From contig NZ_JAQNDO010000001.1 of the NCBI RefSeq assembly GCF_028369105.1, positions 3,874,501 to 3,938,500 of the forward strand: a stretch of DNA of 64,000 bases. The letters are read 5' to 3'. Below are positions 8,686 to 17,776 of this stretch, piece after piece; position 1 is the first letter of the stretch; each line of letters begins with the position of its first letter. This DNA comes from Polyangium mundeleinium. Its GTDB lineage: Bacteria; Myxococcota_A; Polyangia; Polyangiales; Polyangiaceae. A model generated the notes under the pieces. It saw only the letters and a list, made by a program, of their open reading frames with translations, was not told where the DNA came from and did not search any database. Position numbers and translations under genes: made by a program.

Positions 8686-10737
8686 TCAGAACTGGATGTT
8701 CTTGGGGACGGGCGGCGCTTTCTTCTGGGTAGTTCGCACGGGCGCAGGCGTCGTCTTCGTCGTCGCGGTCGCTGTCGCGGTCGGCGGCGCCTGAGGCTCG
8801 GCTGTCGTGGTGGGCGTGGCCGAGGGCGTCGGCGCGGGCACGGGCGCAGGCGGCGCGGGATGCGCCTCGGTCTGCGCAGCAGGCACGCCCGCAGGTGCAG
8901 CAGGATCGGAGAGGAGCGCGCGCACCACGAAGAACGACGCGACGAGCACGATCGCCGTGCCGACGACAACCACCACTTTCCGTTTCGAACCGCCGCGCAG
9001 GTTCTTCCTCTCGGCCGCATCGTTCGCATCGCGCACGACGCCCGGCAGCACGAGGCCCGGCGCGGAAGGCGTGACAGGCAGCGCGACCGGCGGCGCAACC
9101 GGCGCCGCGGCAGCGATCGCCGCGGCACGCGCAGCGGCCAGGCCCGAGACGTCCATCGGCTGCACCGTGAGCAGGCGGCGCATCTTCGGCGCGAGCCACT
9201 CGCTCTGGAGAGACAACCCCGAGATGTCCTGCTGGATCCCGCGCTCGAGCGCCCAGCCCGCGAGCGCGACGCCCATGTCGCGCAGCGATTGCCACCGCGC
9301 GCTCCGATCCTTGGCGAGACCGCGCTCGAGGATCGCCCAAAGCGCGGCGTCACCCGTGCCGAAGGCATGCGTGGGCATCGGCGTGTTCGCCACGATGGCC
9401 GCGATGAGCGCGTTGTAGTTCGGCGCGTCGAACGGGCGGCGGCCCGTGATCGTCTCGTAGAGCAAGACCGAGTAGGTCCAGACGTCGGTGCGGTGATCGA
9501 TGTCCGCCTCGCCGCGGGCCTGCTCGGGGGACATGTAGTCGGGGCTGCCGAGGACCTCGCCAGCGATCGTGACGTGCCGCTCGACGTCGTCGCGCAGCAC
9601 GCGCGCAATGCCGAAGTCGAGCAGCTTGGGCACGATCTTCCCCGACTCGTCCGTCGTGAGCATGACGTTGTCAGGCTTGAGATCCCGATGGACGATGCCC
9701 TTCAGGTGCGCAGCCGCGAGCGCCGCTGCGACGGGCAAGAGCGTCTGGAGCGCGACGCTCGGCGCGAGCCGCTTCTTCCGCGCGAGGATGGCGGAGAGCG
9801 ACTCGCCCGTGAGCAGCTCCATCACGAGGTAGGGATCGCCGACCTCGGTTTGTCCGAAGTCGAAGACACGCACGATGCCTGGATGGCCGAGCTTCGCGGC
9901 CGCGCGCGCCTCCGTGAGCAGGCGCGCGGAGGCCTCCTCGGTGGCGCGATCGCGGCGGATGAGCTTGAGCGCGATGTCGGCGTCGAGGCTCAAGTTCCGC
10001 GCGACCCACACGGCGCCCATGCCGCCCTGACCAAGCACGCGCTGGAGCTGGTACTTGCCGCCGATGATGTCGCCGGGGGCGTACGCGACGGAGCCCGCCG
10101 CCGCGCCGGCTCGCTCGGGATCGCCGAACGCGCCGTCGCCTTGCGAGGCCACGCCCGGCGAGGAGCGGCGCTGCGCTTCGAGCATGCTCGGCGTGACGGC
10201 GGCGAGGGCCGAAGAGGAGCGGCGCAGCGGGTCTTGTCCCGGCGGGACGACCGCGGGCAAACTCGAACCAGAGCGGCGCAGCGCCTCGGCGCCTTGCGGC
10301 GGCGCCCCGGGAAAACTCGGCGACGACGAGCGACGCAGCTCCCCGTTCATGCTTGGCACCATCATGCCCGGCGCCGAGCCCCGCCCGGCCGAGACGGCCG
10401 CAGGCGAAGGTGGCGGCGGAGGCGCCATGAACGGGAGCGGCGGGGCCGACGTGCGGCCCGGGTTCGGCAGCGGCGCGGGAGGCGCGGAGGCGGGAAGGGG
10501 AGCAGGAAGGGGAGTGGGAAGAGGAGCGGGAACGGCAGCAGGCGCGGGCGGCGGCTCCGGGATGGGCGGCGCGTTGAATCCACCTGCGAGCGTCGCGCCG
10601 AGCTCGACATCCCACTCGGCCTCAGGCGCAGCCGCAGGCTCGGCGGGCGCGGGCGCCCCGCTGCTCGGAGCGCGCGGAGGCGCTGCCGGAGCGGCGGGGA
10701 CGACCGCCGGGGAGCTGGGCCTGGGAGGTGCGGGCAT
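8686..10737 (-). CDS. membrane-anchored Ser/Thr protein kinase (PknB type)
   Basis: 683 residues from the ATG at 10737; the open frame reaches further upstream but there overlaps the DUF2169 gene and loses coding character. Residues ~1-225 are Pro/Ala-rich with four tandem RRSS-type units. The kinase domain (about 230-500) has the Gly loop VLGQGGMGAVW, the VAIK-like IALKLIRR, HRDLKPDN, DFGIAR and the SPDYMSPEQARGEADIDHRTD activation segment, so it should be active. After a Pro/Ala linker comes one transmembrane helix (VVVVVGTAIVLVASFFVVRALL) and a Pro/Thr-rich tail of ~75 residues outside. Last gene of the muramidase-DUF2169-kinase operon; in known T6SSs, Thr phosphorylation controls firing, so a link is plausible but unproven. 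Confidence 0.9.
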   Translation of the reverse strand: MPAPPRPSSPAVVPAAPAAPPRAPSSGAPAPAEPAAAPEAEWDVELGATLAGGFNAPPIPEPPPAPAAVPAPLPTPLPAPLPASAPPAPLPNPGRTSAPPLPFMAPPPPPSPAAVSAGRGSAPGMMVPSMNGELRRSSSPSFPGAPPQGAEALRRSGSSLPAVVPPGQDPLRRSSSALAAVTPSMLEAQRRSSPGVASQGDGAFGDPERAGAAAGSVAYAPGDIIGGKYQLQRVLGQGGMGAVWVARNLSLDADIALKLIRRDRATEEASARLLTEARAAAKLGHPGIVRVFDFGQTEVGDPYLVMELLTGESLSAILARKKRLAPSVALQTLLPVAAALAAAHLKGIVHRDLKPDNVMLTTDESGKIVPKLLDFGIARVLRDDVERHVTIAGEVLGSPDYMSPEQARGEADIDHRTDVWTYSVLLYETITGRRPFDAPNYNALIAAIVANTPMPTHAFGTGDAALWAILERGLAKDRSARWQSLRDMGVALAGWALERGIQQDISGLSLQSEWLAPKMRRLLTVQPMDVSGLAAARAAAIAAAAPVAPPVALPVTPSAPGLVLPGVVRDANDAAERKNLRGGSKRKVVVVVGTAIVLVASFFVVRALLSDPAAPAGVPAAQTEAHPAPPAPVPAPTPSATPTTTAEPQAPPTATATATTKTTPAPVRTTQKKAPPVPKNIQF

Positions 10738-10849
10738 GCGGCCGATCCACGAGCCGACGAACGAGCTCGCGAGGCAAGCGTACACCGGATCGCCGCGGAT
10801 GGGCGAGACCTCGACGAACGGAGTGCGCCGCGAGCCCGAGGGCGGGACC

Positions 10850-13135
10850 TCAGTCGGCCCGCTCGGCTTCGATCGCGTGGCGGATTCGTTCGCCGAGGGA
10901 CGGATCCGCGGCCGTGCGCGCGAGCATCTCGCGCTCGATACGCAGCATGGAGGCGCGCGGCAGGCCGAGCTCGGCGAGCGTGCGCTCGGCGTGCCCACGC
11001 TCGCCGGCGACGACCAGGCGCGCGTACTCGGCCGGGGTAATGGGGCCCCGCTCTTCTTCGAGGCGCGCGACGTACGCGGCGTCGAAGGCCTTGAGCAGGC
11101 GTGTCTTGCCGCGCTCGGACTCGGCGCGGATGGAGTCGGCCCAGTGACGCTCGAGGTCCGCGAAGCGAGCGAGATCGAGCTCCTCGGCTTCCAGGATCTC
11201 GGCGCGCTCGTCACGGCGGCGCGCGATCGACGCGGTGATCTTCGCGCATCGCTCGATCGGGTAGTCGTCGAGCGGGAGCGCGGGCGCGGGCGGCGCTTTC
11301 GGGGCCTCCGCCGCGGGCGCGTCCGGAGGCAGAGGCTCGGGCGGCGGAGGGAGCGGCGGCGGGGCCATGCGCGCGGCCATCTCGGCTGTCGCCAGCGGGC
11401 CGATCATCGCGGGTGCGTCGACGGTCTCCGGTTCGTCCAGGTCGACCGGCTTCGCGACGGGCGCAGGCGGCGCGACGGGCGCGGGCGACGCGAAGGGCGG
11501 AGGTGTTCCCAGCGGCGCGATGCCGAGCCGCGGCACGATGGGCGGCGGCGTGGGGGGTTGCACCGGCGGAGGAGGCGCGGCGGGGGCGGTCGGGGGCAGA
11601 GGAACGCCCACCTCATGGGCCGACCGCAGCCCTCCACCCTGGGGTGGCGCGACAAACGGCAGATCGTGCCGCGAGGGAGGCCGCACCCGCGCTGGTTCCG
11701 GCGGCGGGCCTGGCGGCACCGGCGGAGGCGCGATCGGCGACAGGAACGGCAGATCCCTCGCCTGGAAAGGCATGGGCGGAGGAGGCACGGGGGGTGTGGG
11801 GGGCAGAGGAAGGCCCACGTCGTGGGCCGACCGGAGCCCCCCACCGTGGGAAACCGGCGCGAACGGCAGCGGCGGCGGGGCCGCGGGCGCGGGCGGCGCT
11901 TGCGTTCGCGGACGCGCGAACGGCAGCGGATCGGCGGACGGCCCATCCAGACCGACGAACGTCACCTCGTCATCGAACTCCGGCGCCATCGGGAACACGC
12001 CCGACTCGCGCGGCGGCGGCGCGGACGCCGCGTTCGTCATGAAGGGCATGATCGGATGCGGCCGCGACGGCGCGGACGCCACGCTCGTGACCGATCCATC
12101 GGGATCGTCGGGCGAGATCGCGATCGCGTGCAGATCCGGGGACACGAGCGCTGCGCGTGCGTTCGCCCAGCCGGGGACCACCATCGTCACGACCACGCGA
12201 CCGGCCTCGGCCGGATGCACGAGCGCCGCGCGCCCGCGCCAGACCAGCGTGCAGATCCCGCGCGTCGTGTCGAACCACAACGTGTCGGCCGTCAGCGTGA
12301 TCTCCTCGCTGCGACCCGACGCCCGCTCCATCACGACCTCGGGCCGCAGCCCCGGCAGGTTCGTCACGAGCCGCGCGTGCTCGGGGTGCAACCCTTCGAG
12401 CACGATCCGTTCGTCCGGGCGGATCTCCGGGATCTCTTGATCGTGCGGCGCGACGTTGAAGAACAGCGGATCGAGCCCCTCGGGCAGCGGCGTCTCGTGC
12501 CAGTGCGTGAGGGAAAACCGCCCCGCGAAGGGGCCGAGGCGCGCCTCGCGGGCAGGCCACGTCGCCGCGATTGGCCCGTAGCCGATGGGCTCCATGAGAT
12601 CCGAAGGGCCCGTCACGTGCCGCCCCGGCGGCTGCACGTTCGGCAGCTTGATCGCGCCGAACGTGTCCTTCTGATCGAGCCGCATGCCCACGGGGTTCGT
12701 CGTCCCGGGCCCGCCTGCCGCGCGCTCGTAGCGCAGGCGAACCCGCGTCACGCGCGGGCCTTCCCGCAGCTCGCCCATCGGCGTCACGTGCCGATCGCCG
12801 AAGACCTCGATCGCCTTGTCGATCTCGCCCACGCAGAGGCGCGTGAGGATCGATCGCACGGGCACGTCGTTTGGCGCGAACGCATCTCCGACGAGCACCA
12901 CGTCGGCGCCCCGCTTGTGGGGCACGAGATCCCCGGGCGAGTACACGCTGCGCCGCGGATCGTCGTCCCAGAAGTTGTCCTCCTCGTTGACGTCCTCCTG
13001 GGACTCGTGCAGCACCGACGAGCCCGGCGTGAGCAGGTACGTCGCTTTGCAGACGACGAGCAGCGCGTGCCTGCGCTCCGCCGTGAGGAAGGACCGCGCG
13101 GCGACGCGGAGCGGACAATACGAGACGATGTCCAT
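10850..13135 (-). CDS. DUF2169 domain protein with Pro-rich linker and helical tail
   Basis: 761 residues. Residues 1-340 form a DUF2169-type domain (VVCKATYLLTPG, GDAFAPNDVPVRSI, IGYGPIAATWPAREARLGPF, FFNVAPHDQEI, LEGLHPEHARLVTNLPGLRP). Residues ~350-640 are an extended Pro/Ala linker that includes two near-identical 17-residue units, GGGLRSAHDVGLPLPPT and GGGLRSAHEVGVPLPPT. The last ~120 residues are a charged helical domain (SIARRRDERAEILEAEELD) of unknown fold. It starts 21 bp after the muramidase gene and precedes the kinase by ~110 bp. Probably a T6SS effector-loading adaptor distinct from the DUF2169-pentapeptide protein at 0.3-2.7 kb; that role is inferred. No signal peptide. Confidence 0.85.
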   Translation of the reverse strand: MDIVSYCPLRVAARSFLTAERRHALLVVCKATYLLTPGSSVLHESQEDVNEEDNFWDDDPRRSVYSPGDLVPHKRGADVVLVGDAFAPNDVPVRSILTRLCVGEIDKAIEVFGDRHVTPMGELREGPRVTRVRLRYERAAGGPGTTNPVGMRLDQKDTFGAIKLPNVQPPGRHVTGPSDLMEPIGYGPIAATWPAREARLGPFAGRFSLTHWHETPLPEGLDPLFFNVAPHDQEIPEIRPDERIVLEGLHPEHARLVTNLPGLRPEVVMERASGRSEEITLTADTLWFDTTRGICTLVWRGRAALVHPAEAGRVVVTMVVPGWANARAALVSPDLHAIAISPDDPDGSVTSVASAPSRPHPIMPFMTNAASAPPPRESGVFPMAPEFDDEVTFVGLDGPSADPLPFARPRTQAPPAPAAPPPLPFAPVSHGGGLRSAHDVGLPLPPTPPVPPPPMPFQARDLPFLSPIAPPPVPPGPPPEPARVRPPSRHDLPFVAPPQGGGLRSAHEVGVPLPPTAPAAPPPPVQPPTPPPIVPRLGIAPLGTPPPFASPAPVAPPAPVAKPVDLDEPETVDAPAMIGPLATAEMAARMAPPPLPPPPEPLPPDAPAAEAPKAPPAPALPLDDYPIERCAKITASIARRRDERAEILEAEELDLARFADLERHWADSIRAESERGKTRLLKAFDAAYVARLEEERGPITPAEYARLVVAGERGHAERTLAELGLPRASMLRIEREMLARTAADPSLGERIRHAIEAERAD

Positions 13136-13156
13136 GGGGGGACGTGACGCTCTCGA

Positions 13157-14215
13157 CTAGCCCCGGCTGTAGCGCGCGTACGCGTTCGCCATCTTCGTGT
13201 GGTAGTTGTTCGACGCGTAGTCCTCGCCGTTGTAGCCACGCGCGAACGAAGCCCAGTTCTTGCTGCGAATGTGGCGAACGAGGTTGTTGCCGCGGCAGAA
13301 GCCGAGGAACGAGCGCATGTGCTGCGCCTCCGACTCGTACATGTCGTAGACGAACTGCCGGACGCTCTTCCAGCCGACGAGCTCGTGGTTGAAGCCCATC
13401 ACCTGGAACATGCCCCAGGAGGCGCTCTTCACCGCCGCGTCCGGATCGAGCGCGAACGCCTCGCGGATCACGACCCACTGATCCTTCTTGTAACTCGCGC
13501 GCCGGAGCGGGCTCTTGTACGGCGCCGAGAGGTGCGGGTGGCTGCGATCGTAGCGGCCTCCCGTCAGCCGCTTGAAGTGGTGGATCTCGAAGAGGATCTT
13601 CGGGCGCTTCTGATCGTCGAAGCCAGTTCGTCCGCCGGACTCGACCTCGGCCACGGCGCGCACCGCGGCGGACTCGCACTGAAGCTCGCGCGCGGCGGCA
13701 TCGAAGTCGCCGGCCGCGAGCCTGCGCGCAGGGCCACGCACGGGCAGCTCCCACGGACCCGTCGCGGGCGGCGTGCCGAGCGAGCTCCCGCCTTCCGCGG
13801 GCGCCTGCGGCTGTTGGGGCTGCGGCTGCTGCGGCTGCTGCGGCTGCTGCGGCTGCGGCTGCGGCGTTCCGCCTCCGTTCGAGCGCCCCGGCAGGTTGAG
13901 CTGCTGGCCCGGCGAGATCTGGTTCGGGTTCCGGAGCTGCGGGTTTGCCCGCATCATCTCGTCGACCGTCGTGCCGTTCCGGCTCGCGATCGCGCCCAGC
14001 GTGTCGCCCGAGCGTACGGTGTACGTGCTCGGAGCCGCCGCGGGGGACGGGATGGCGCCGCCGCCCCCGCTTCCGGGGAGCGTGATCTTCTGGCCCACCG
14101 AGATCGCGTTTGGATTCGCGATCTGGGGGTTCTGCGCCATGATCGCCTGCACCGTCGTGCCGTTGCGGCTGGCGATCGCACCGAGCGTATCCCCCGATTT
14201 GACGACGTAGCTCAT
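13157..14215 (-). CDS. LysM / N-acetylmuramidase domain protein, candidate T6SS effector
   Basis: 352 residues taking ATG of MSYVVKSGDTLG as start; an in-frame ATG 30 bp upstream is possible. Two LysM peptidoglycan-binding modules (residues 1-47 and about 64-110, both with YxVxSGDTLGAIASRNGTTV) are followed by a Gln/Pro linker. A DUF3380/N-acetylmuramidase-type domain comes next, with the motif AVAEVESGGRTGF (likely catalytic Glu), ILFEIHHFKRLTGGRYD and WGMFQVMGFNHE. It should cleave the glycan backbone of peptidoglycan. There is no signal peptide, which for a cell-wall enzyme beside vgrG and DUF2169 genes suggests T6SS or phage-tail-like delivery. No obvious immunity gene is adjacent. First gene of its operon. 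Confidence 0.88.
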   Translation of the reverse strand: MSYVVKSGDTLGAIASRNGTTVQAIMAQNPQIANPNAISVGQKITLPGSGGGGAIPSPAAAPSTYTVRSGDTLGAIASRNGTTVDEMMRANPQLRNPNQISPGQQLNLPGRSNGGGTPQPQPQQPQQPQQPQPQQPQAPAEGGSSLGTPPATGPWELPVRGPARRLAAGDFDAAARELQCESAAVRAVAEVESGGRTGFDDQKRPKILFEIHHFKRLTGGRYDRSHPHLSAPYKSPLRRASYKKDQWVVIREAFALDPDAAVKSASWGMFQVMGFNHELVGWKSVRQFVYDMYESEAQHMRSFLGFCRGNNLVRHIRSKNWASFARGYNGEDYASNNYHTKMANAYARYSRG

Positions 14216-14348
14216 CGCGACCCTGTTCGTCCGCCGAGGGAGCACGCTCTCGCAGGAGAGGAAAGAAGCCTTCGCCCGGACGTGGAAAGACGGATATCAC
14301 AGCCCCGCGCGCGAACCAACCGCTTCGCGCCCCGGCGCGCCCATCACG

Positions 14349-15164
14349 TCACTTCGGCTTGGCCTGGAAGTCGAGCGACACCATCGCGTCCTTCGAGACC
14401 TTCTTGCCGAGCGTCGTGAGCTCGTCGGCGGTCTTCTGCAGGATCACGCCGAGGGCATTGCGCGGGCGCACGTCGTGCTCGTCGAGGTTCACGGCGACGG
14501 GCTTCGTCGACTTCACGCGGAGGGCCGCCACCTTGTCGCCCTCCATCACGAACGTGACCTCGAGCTCCGCCTTCTTCGGCACCGTGCGCTCGTTCAGGCG
14601 GAGGTCCCCCGTCACGTCGAGCTTCATCGTGCGCTCGGCGCCCGTGAGGCCCGCGACGCTCTTCGGCCCTGCCGTCTCGATCTTCGAGAGCTTGAACTCG
14701 ATGGAGCGGCGCTTCTGCCGCTCCGCCTCGGCGACGTCCTTGCCGATCCCGAGCCAGTCGCGCGCGTGCTCGTTCTGCAGGTCGCTCTTCGTGCGCTCGC
14801 CGAACTCCGCTTTCTCGTCGGCGCGCTTCTGCTGGTAGATCACGAGCTTGTCGAGGTCGATCTTCAAGAGCCCCGTCGAGCGCGTCACGTCCTCCGGATC
14901 GACGAAGAGCTCGCCGGAGGCCGAGCCGTCCGCCTCGCCGAAGATCTTCTCGATCGGCGCATCCATCGTGAAGCTCACCTTCGCGCCTTGCGCTTCGACC
15001 GCGTAGGGCTTGCCCGCCTCGGTCTTCGGCTGCGCGGGGGCGAGCGACGAGGAGACGGGGGCGGCGTTCGGGTTTGGCTCGTCCTTGGAGCACCCGGAGG
15101 CGGCGAGCGCCACGAACGCGGCGAAGGGCAGGGCGCGGAGCAGGGCAGGGTGGGCGCGGGACAT
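14349..15164 (-). CDS. YceI-like lipoprotein
   Basis: 271 residues. The signal peptide ends in the lipobox LAASGC, giving lipid attachment at Cys25. The mature part starts with a short Pro/Ser linker. It then has a YceI-like pattern: SFTMDAPIEKIFGEADG, DVTRSTGLLKIDLDKL, IEFKLSKIETAG, LDVTGDLRLNERTVPKKAELEV. YceI proteins are beta-barrel lipocalin-like binders of isoprenoid lipids in the periplasm. The assignment is moderate because the family is loosely conserved, and residues ~100-150 are an unusual helical insert (QQKRADEKAEFGERTKSDLQ). It is followed by the operonless muramidase region and preceded by the cupin gene on the same strand, with 39 bp between. Confidence 0.75.
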   Translation of the reverse strand: MSRAHPALLRALPFAAFVALAASGCSKDEPNPNAAPVSSSLAPAQPKTEAGKPYAVEAQGAKVSFTMDAPIEKIFGEADGSASGELFVDPEDVTRSTGLLKIDLDKLVIYQQKRADEKAEFGERTKSDLQNEHARDWLGIGKDVAEAERQKRRSIEFKLSKIETAGPKSVAGLTGAERTMKLDVTGDLRLNERTVPKKAELEVTFVMEGDKVAALRVKSTKPVAVNLDEHDVRPRNALGVILQKTADELTTLGKKVSKDAMVSLDFQAKPK

Positions 15165-15203
15165 CCGATCAGCGTACTACGCGCCCCTGGGCGTCGGGAA
15201 GGT

Positions 15204-15695
15204 TCACGGGGGATCCTTCATGCCCTTCTCGGGCAGCTCTTCGCGGAGCGCGACGCCGCCGAGGTTCTGGAGGATGGGCGCGTTCTCGCACGCGAGGTAA
15301 CGGGCGAGACCGGTCGTGCTCGTGTTGACGTGGTTGTGCCAGGTCCAGACCGGGATGTAGACGGCGTCGCCCGCCTTCCACTCGATCTTCTGGTCGTGGA
15401 CCACCGAGTAGCCCTCGCCTTCGAGCACGTAGAGGATCGTCTCGTAGGTGTGGCGGTGCCGGTTCGAGGACTGCCCCGGGTCGAGGTGGCCGATCGTCAT
15501 GCTGATGCACTTCGAGGGCAGATCGACGAAGAAGACCGGGTGCTTGCGCTCCTTGGAGTACGCATCCCGTTGCCCGTCGCCCTCGACCTGACGGTGGACC
15601 AGCTTGTCCGGCATGACGACACGCGGGCGTGGCGGCGTCTTGTCGAAGTCGGCGGATTGATAGACCTTGTCCTTGGTGTCGGGCTTCGTCGTCAT
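15204..15695 (-). CDS. single-domain cupin protein
   Basis: 163 residues; the start is chosen at ATG preceded by GGAGG eight bases upstream, rather than the longer open frame. Cupin motif 1 is SNRHRHTYETILYVLEGEGY (His-x-His, Glu) and motif 2 is AGDAVYIPVWTWHNHVN, so a metal site is present and the fold is a conserved beta-barrel. Size and sequence recall small metal-binding cupins (Cupin_2) of unknown substrate. It is divergent from the methyltransferase at 15840, sharing a 144-bp promoter region. Enzymatic reaction not predicted. Confidence 0.85.
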   Translation of the reverse strand: MTTKPDTKDKVYQSADFDKTPPRPRVVMPDKLVHRQVEGDGQRDAYSKERKHPVFFVDLPSKCISMTIGHLDPGQSSNRHRHTYETILYVLEGEGYSVVHDQKIEWKAGDAVYIPVWTWHNHVNTSTTGLARYLACENAPILQNLGGVALREELPEKGMKDPP

Positions 15696-15839
15696 GGTGC
15701 CTCCGAGGCGAAAGGCGTGAGCGGCGCGATTGTCGGCCCCGACGACGAGGAGCGCAAGCCGCATCGGGAAGAGGCGGCGGCGTGCTAGACGCTTGACAGG
15801 CGAGCGCGCGGCGGCGCAGGCAGGCCGCAGAAGAAGCCC

Positions 15840-16616
15840 ATGACCAACCCCGCCCCCGATCGGCTCAGGTTCACGACGATCGCCCACGCGACGCATCGGT
15901 ACCTCTCCCCGCTCTCGCCCGAGAAAGCCGCGCGGCTGATCGACGGGCTCGCCCTCCGCGACGGCGCGGAGGTGCTCGACATCGGCTGCGGTCGCGCGGG
16001 GTTTTTGATCGATCTCGTCGATCGTGCGCCCGTGTCCGGGCTCGGCGTCGATCTCAATGGGGCGTTCATCGCCGCGGCGCGGGCGGAGGCTTTGCTACGT
16101 GGCGTCGATGCGCGCGTGCGTTTCGTGGATCGACCCCTCGCCGACGGGGTGGGCGACACGGCGTCGTTCGACGCGATCGTCTGCATGGGATCGAGCCAGG
16201 CGATCGGCACGTTCGCCGAAGCGCTCCGCTGGGCCCACGCGCATCTCGTCCCGGGCGGGGTGGCGCTGTTTGGAGACGGCTTCTGGCGGCGCCGGCCGGA
16301 CCCCGGTTACCTCGAAGCGCTCGGCGGGGCGACCGAGGACGAGATGACCACCCACGCCGGAAACACCCGCGTCGCGCGGGAGGCGGGCTTCCGCGTGCTC
16401 TCGACCGCGTGCGCGAGCGACGACGAGTGGGACGAGTACGAGGGCCGCTACTGCGCCGCGATCGAGCGGTACGTCGACGCGAACCCGGCCGACCCGGCCG
16501 CGCCCGCGATGGCCGCCCGCATCCGCGCCTGGCACGACGCCTACGTCACCTGGGGCCGCGACACGCTGGGGTTCGGCTTCTACACGCTGCTGAAGCCGGC
16601 CTCGCCCGCGCCGTGA
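15840..16616 (+). CDS. SAM-dependent methyltransferase
   Basis: 258 residues. A class I Rossmann methyltransferase: motif I VLDIGCGRAGFLIDL (residues ~43-57), acidic motif II GLGVDLNG, then FDAIVCMGSSQAIGTF and the post-motif HLVPGGVALFGDGFW. The tail ends in the LKP typical of this fold. The aromatic-rich C-terminal part (WDEYEGRYCAAIERYV) may form the substrate lid. Substrate unknown; distant resemblance to small-molecule methyltransferases. Divergent from the cupin gene and 50 bp ahead of the DUF3089 gene. Confidence 0.88.
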   Translation: MTNPAPDRLRFTTIAHATHRYLSPLSPEKAARLIDGLALRDGAEVLDIGCGRAGFLIDLVDRAPVSGLGVDLNGAFIAAARAEALLRGVDARVRFVDRPLADGVGDTASFDAIVCMGSSQAIGTFAEALRWAHAHLVPGGVALFGDGFWRRRPDPGYLEALGGATEDEMTTHAGNTRVAREAGFRVLSTACASDDEWDEYEGRYCAAIERYVDANPADPAAPAMAARIRAWHDAYVTWGRDTLGFGFYTLLKPASPAP

Positions 16617-16666
16617 ATCGGGAATACCCGGGGCGTTCTTTGGTTTCAACGCGCCGGAGGGCACGC

Positions 16667-17773
16667 ATGCGACGCTGGCAAAAGGTCCTTTTGATCGTGG
16701 CGCTCCTCGGCATCGTTTCCCTCGTCATCTCGTTCCTCACGCTCGATCGATGGCTCTACGCCGCCCTGGACCCCGGCAAGTTCGATCCGAGCGCCGCGCC
16801 GCCCGCGCCGAACTACGCCGAGCCCGCCGCCTGGGCCGCGCTCCCCACCCTCGAGGACGACGCCGACGTCTCCTTGCCGGAGCTCCCGCCCCAGGCGCCC
16901 GGCGCCGCCAAGGCCGACGTCTTTTTCGTCCACCCGACGACCTCCATGGCGAAGCGGTGGAACACGCCGATCGACGACCCCGCGGTCGTGCAGGCGACAG
17001 CCCGCGGCGCGACGCTCATCCAGGCGAGCGCCTTCAATGCGTGCTGCGCCGTGTATGCGCCGCGGTATCGTCAGGCGAGCGGCAAGGCCTTCGTGCACCC
17101 GAGCCCGGACGGCGACCGCGCCGTGGATCTCGCCTACAGCGACATCGAGGCCGCATTCACGTCGTTCCTCGAACGGCGCGGCGAGGGGCGCCCGTTCCTC
17201 CTCGCGTCCCACAGCCAGGGCACCGTGCTCGCCGCGCGTCTGCTCCGCGAAAAGATCTGGGGCAAACCCGCCGGCAAACACCTCGTCGCGGCGTACCTGG
17301 TCGGCGGCCCGATCCACCCCTCGACGATCGGCGAGGACATCCCGATCTGCGCATCCGAGGATCAATGGGGGTGCGTCGTCGGCTGGAACGCGCGAGGCCC
17401 TCGTTACGAGCGCAACGAATACGAGTTCAAGGACGCCCCCGCGCCCGGCGCGCGCATCTGCGTCAATCCGCTCACCTGGAAGATCGACGGGGCGGCGGCG
17501 CCCGCATCGCAGAACCAGGGCGCGCTGTTCTTCGACGCAGCGTCCCCCGCAGTCCTCCCGGCGTTCGCCGACGCGGCCTGCCAGGCGGATGGAAACCTCT
17601 GGATCTCGCAGATGGGGAGCCTGCCAGCGCGCGGACTCGCGAGCGGAATCCTCCTCTGGACGATGGGCCCCGACAATTACCACCCCATCGAGTACCAGCT
17701 CTTCTACGTGAACCTTCGGAAAAATGCCGTCCGGCGCGTCGAGGCGTTCCAGGCGGCGCACGCTTCGCCCTGA
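16667..17773 (+). CDS. DUF3089 alpha/beta-hydrolase-like membrane-anchored protein
   Basis: 368 residues from ATG preceded by GGAGG; the longer open frame upstream overlaps the methyltransferase. An N-terminal hydrophobic helix (LLIVALLGIVSLVISFLTL) is an uncleaved anchor or signal. The body matches DUF3089: KADVFFVHPTTSMAKRWN, ASAFNACCAVYAPRYRQAS, DIEAAFTSFLE, the nucleophile elbow SHSQGT with Ser183, and the ending NYHPIEYQLFYVNLRKNAVRRV. The family is related to lipases/esterases; substrate unknown. It faces the ADP-ribosylglycohydrolase gene tail to tail with only 3 bp between stops. Confidence 0.88.
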   Translation: MRRWQKVLLIVALLGIVSLVISFLTLDRWLYAALDPGKFDPSAAPPAPNYAEPAAWAALPTLEDDADVSLPELPPQAPGAAKADVFFVHPTTSMAKRWNTPIDDPAVVQATARGATLIQASAFNACCAVYAPRYRQASGKAFVHPSPDGDRAVDLAYSDIEAAFTSFLERRGEGRPFLLASHSQGTVLAARLLREKIWGKPAGKHLVAAYLVGGPIHPSTIGEDIPICASEDQWGCVVGWNARGPRYERNEYEFKDAPAPGARICVNPLTWKIDGAAAPASQNQGALFFDAASPAVLPAFADAACQADGNLWISQMGSLPARGLASGILLWTMGPDNYHPIEYQLFYVNLRKNAVRRVEAFQAAHASP

Positions 17774-17776
17774 GCT

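Noticed and set aside
6570..9608. Minus-strand open frame of 1012 codons across vgrG and the kinase
   Set aside because: Arg/Pro/His-rich translation with no domains; the frame simply lacks stops opposite two GC-rich genes.
10738..11214. N-terminal extension of the Ser/Thr kinase to an earlier ATG
   Set aside because: Overlaps the end of the DUF2169 gene in another frame and is Ser/Arg/Pro-rich without conservation; ATG at 10737 is preferred.
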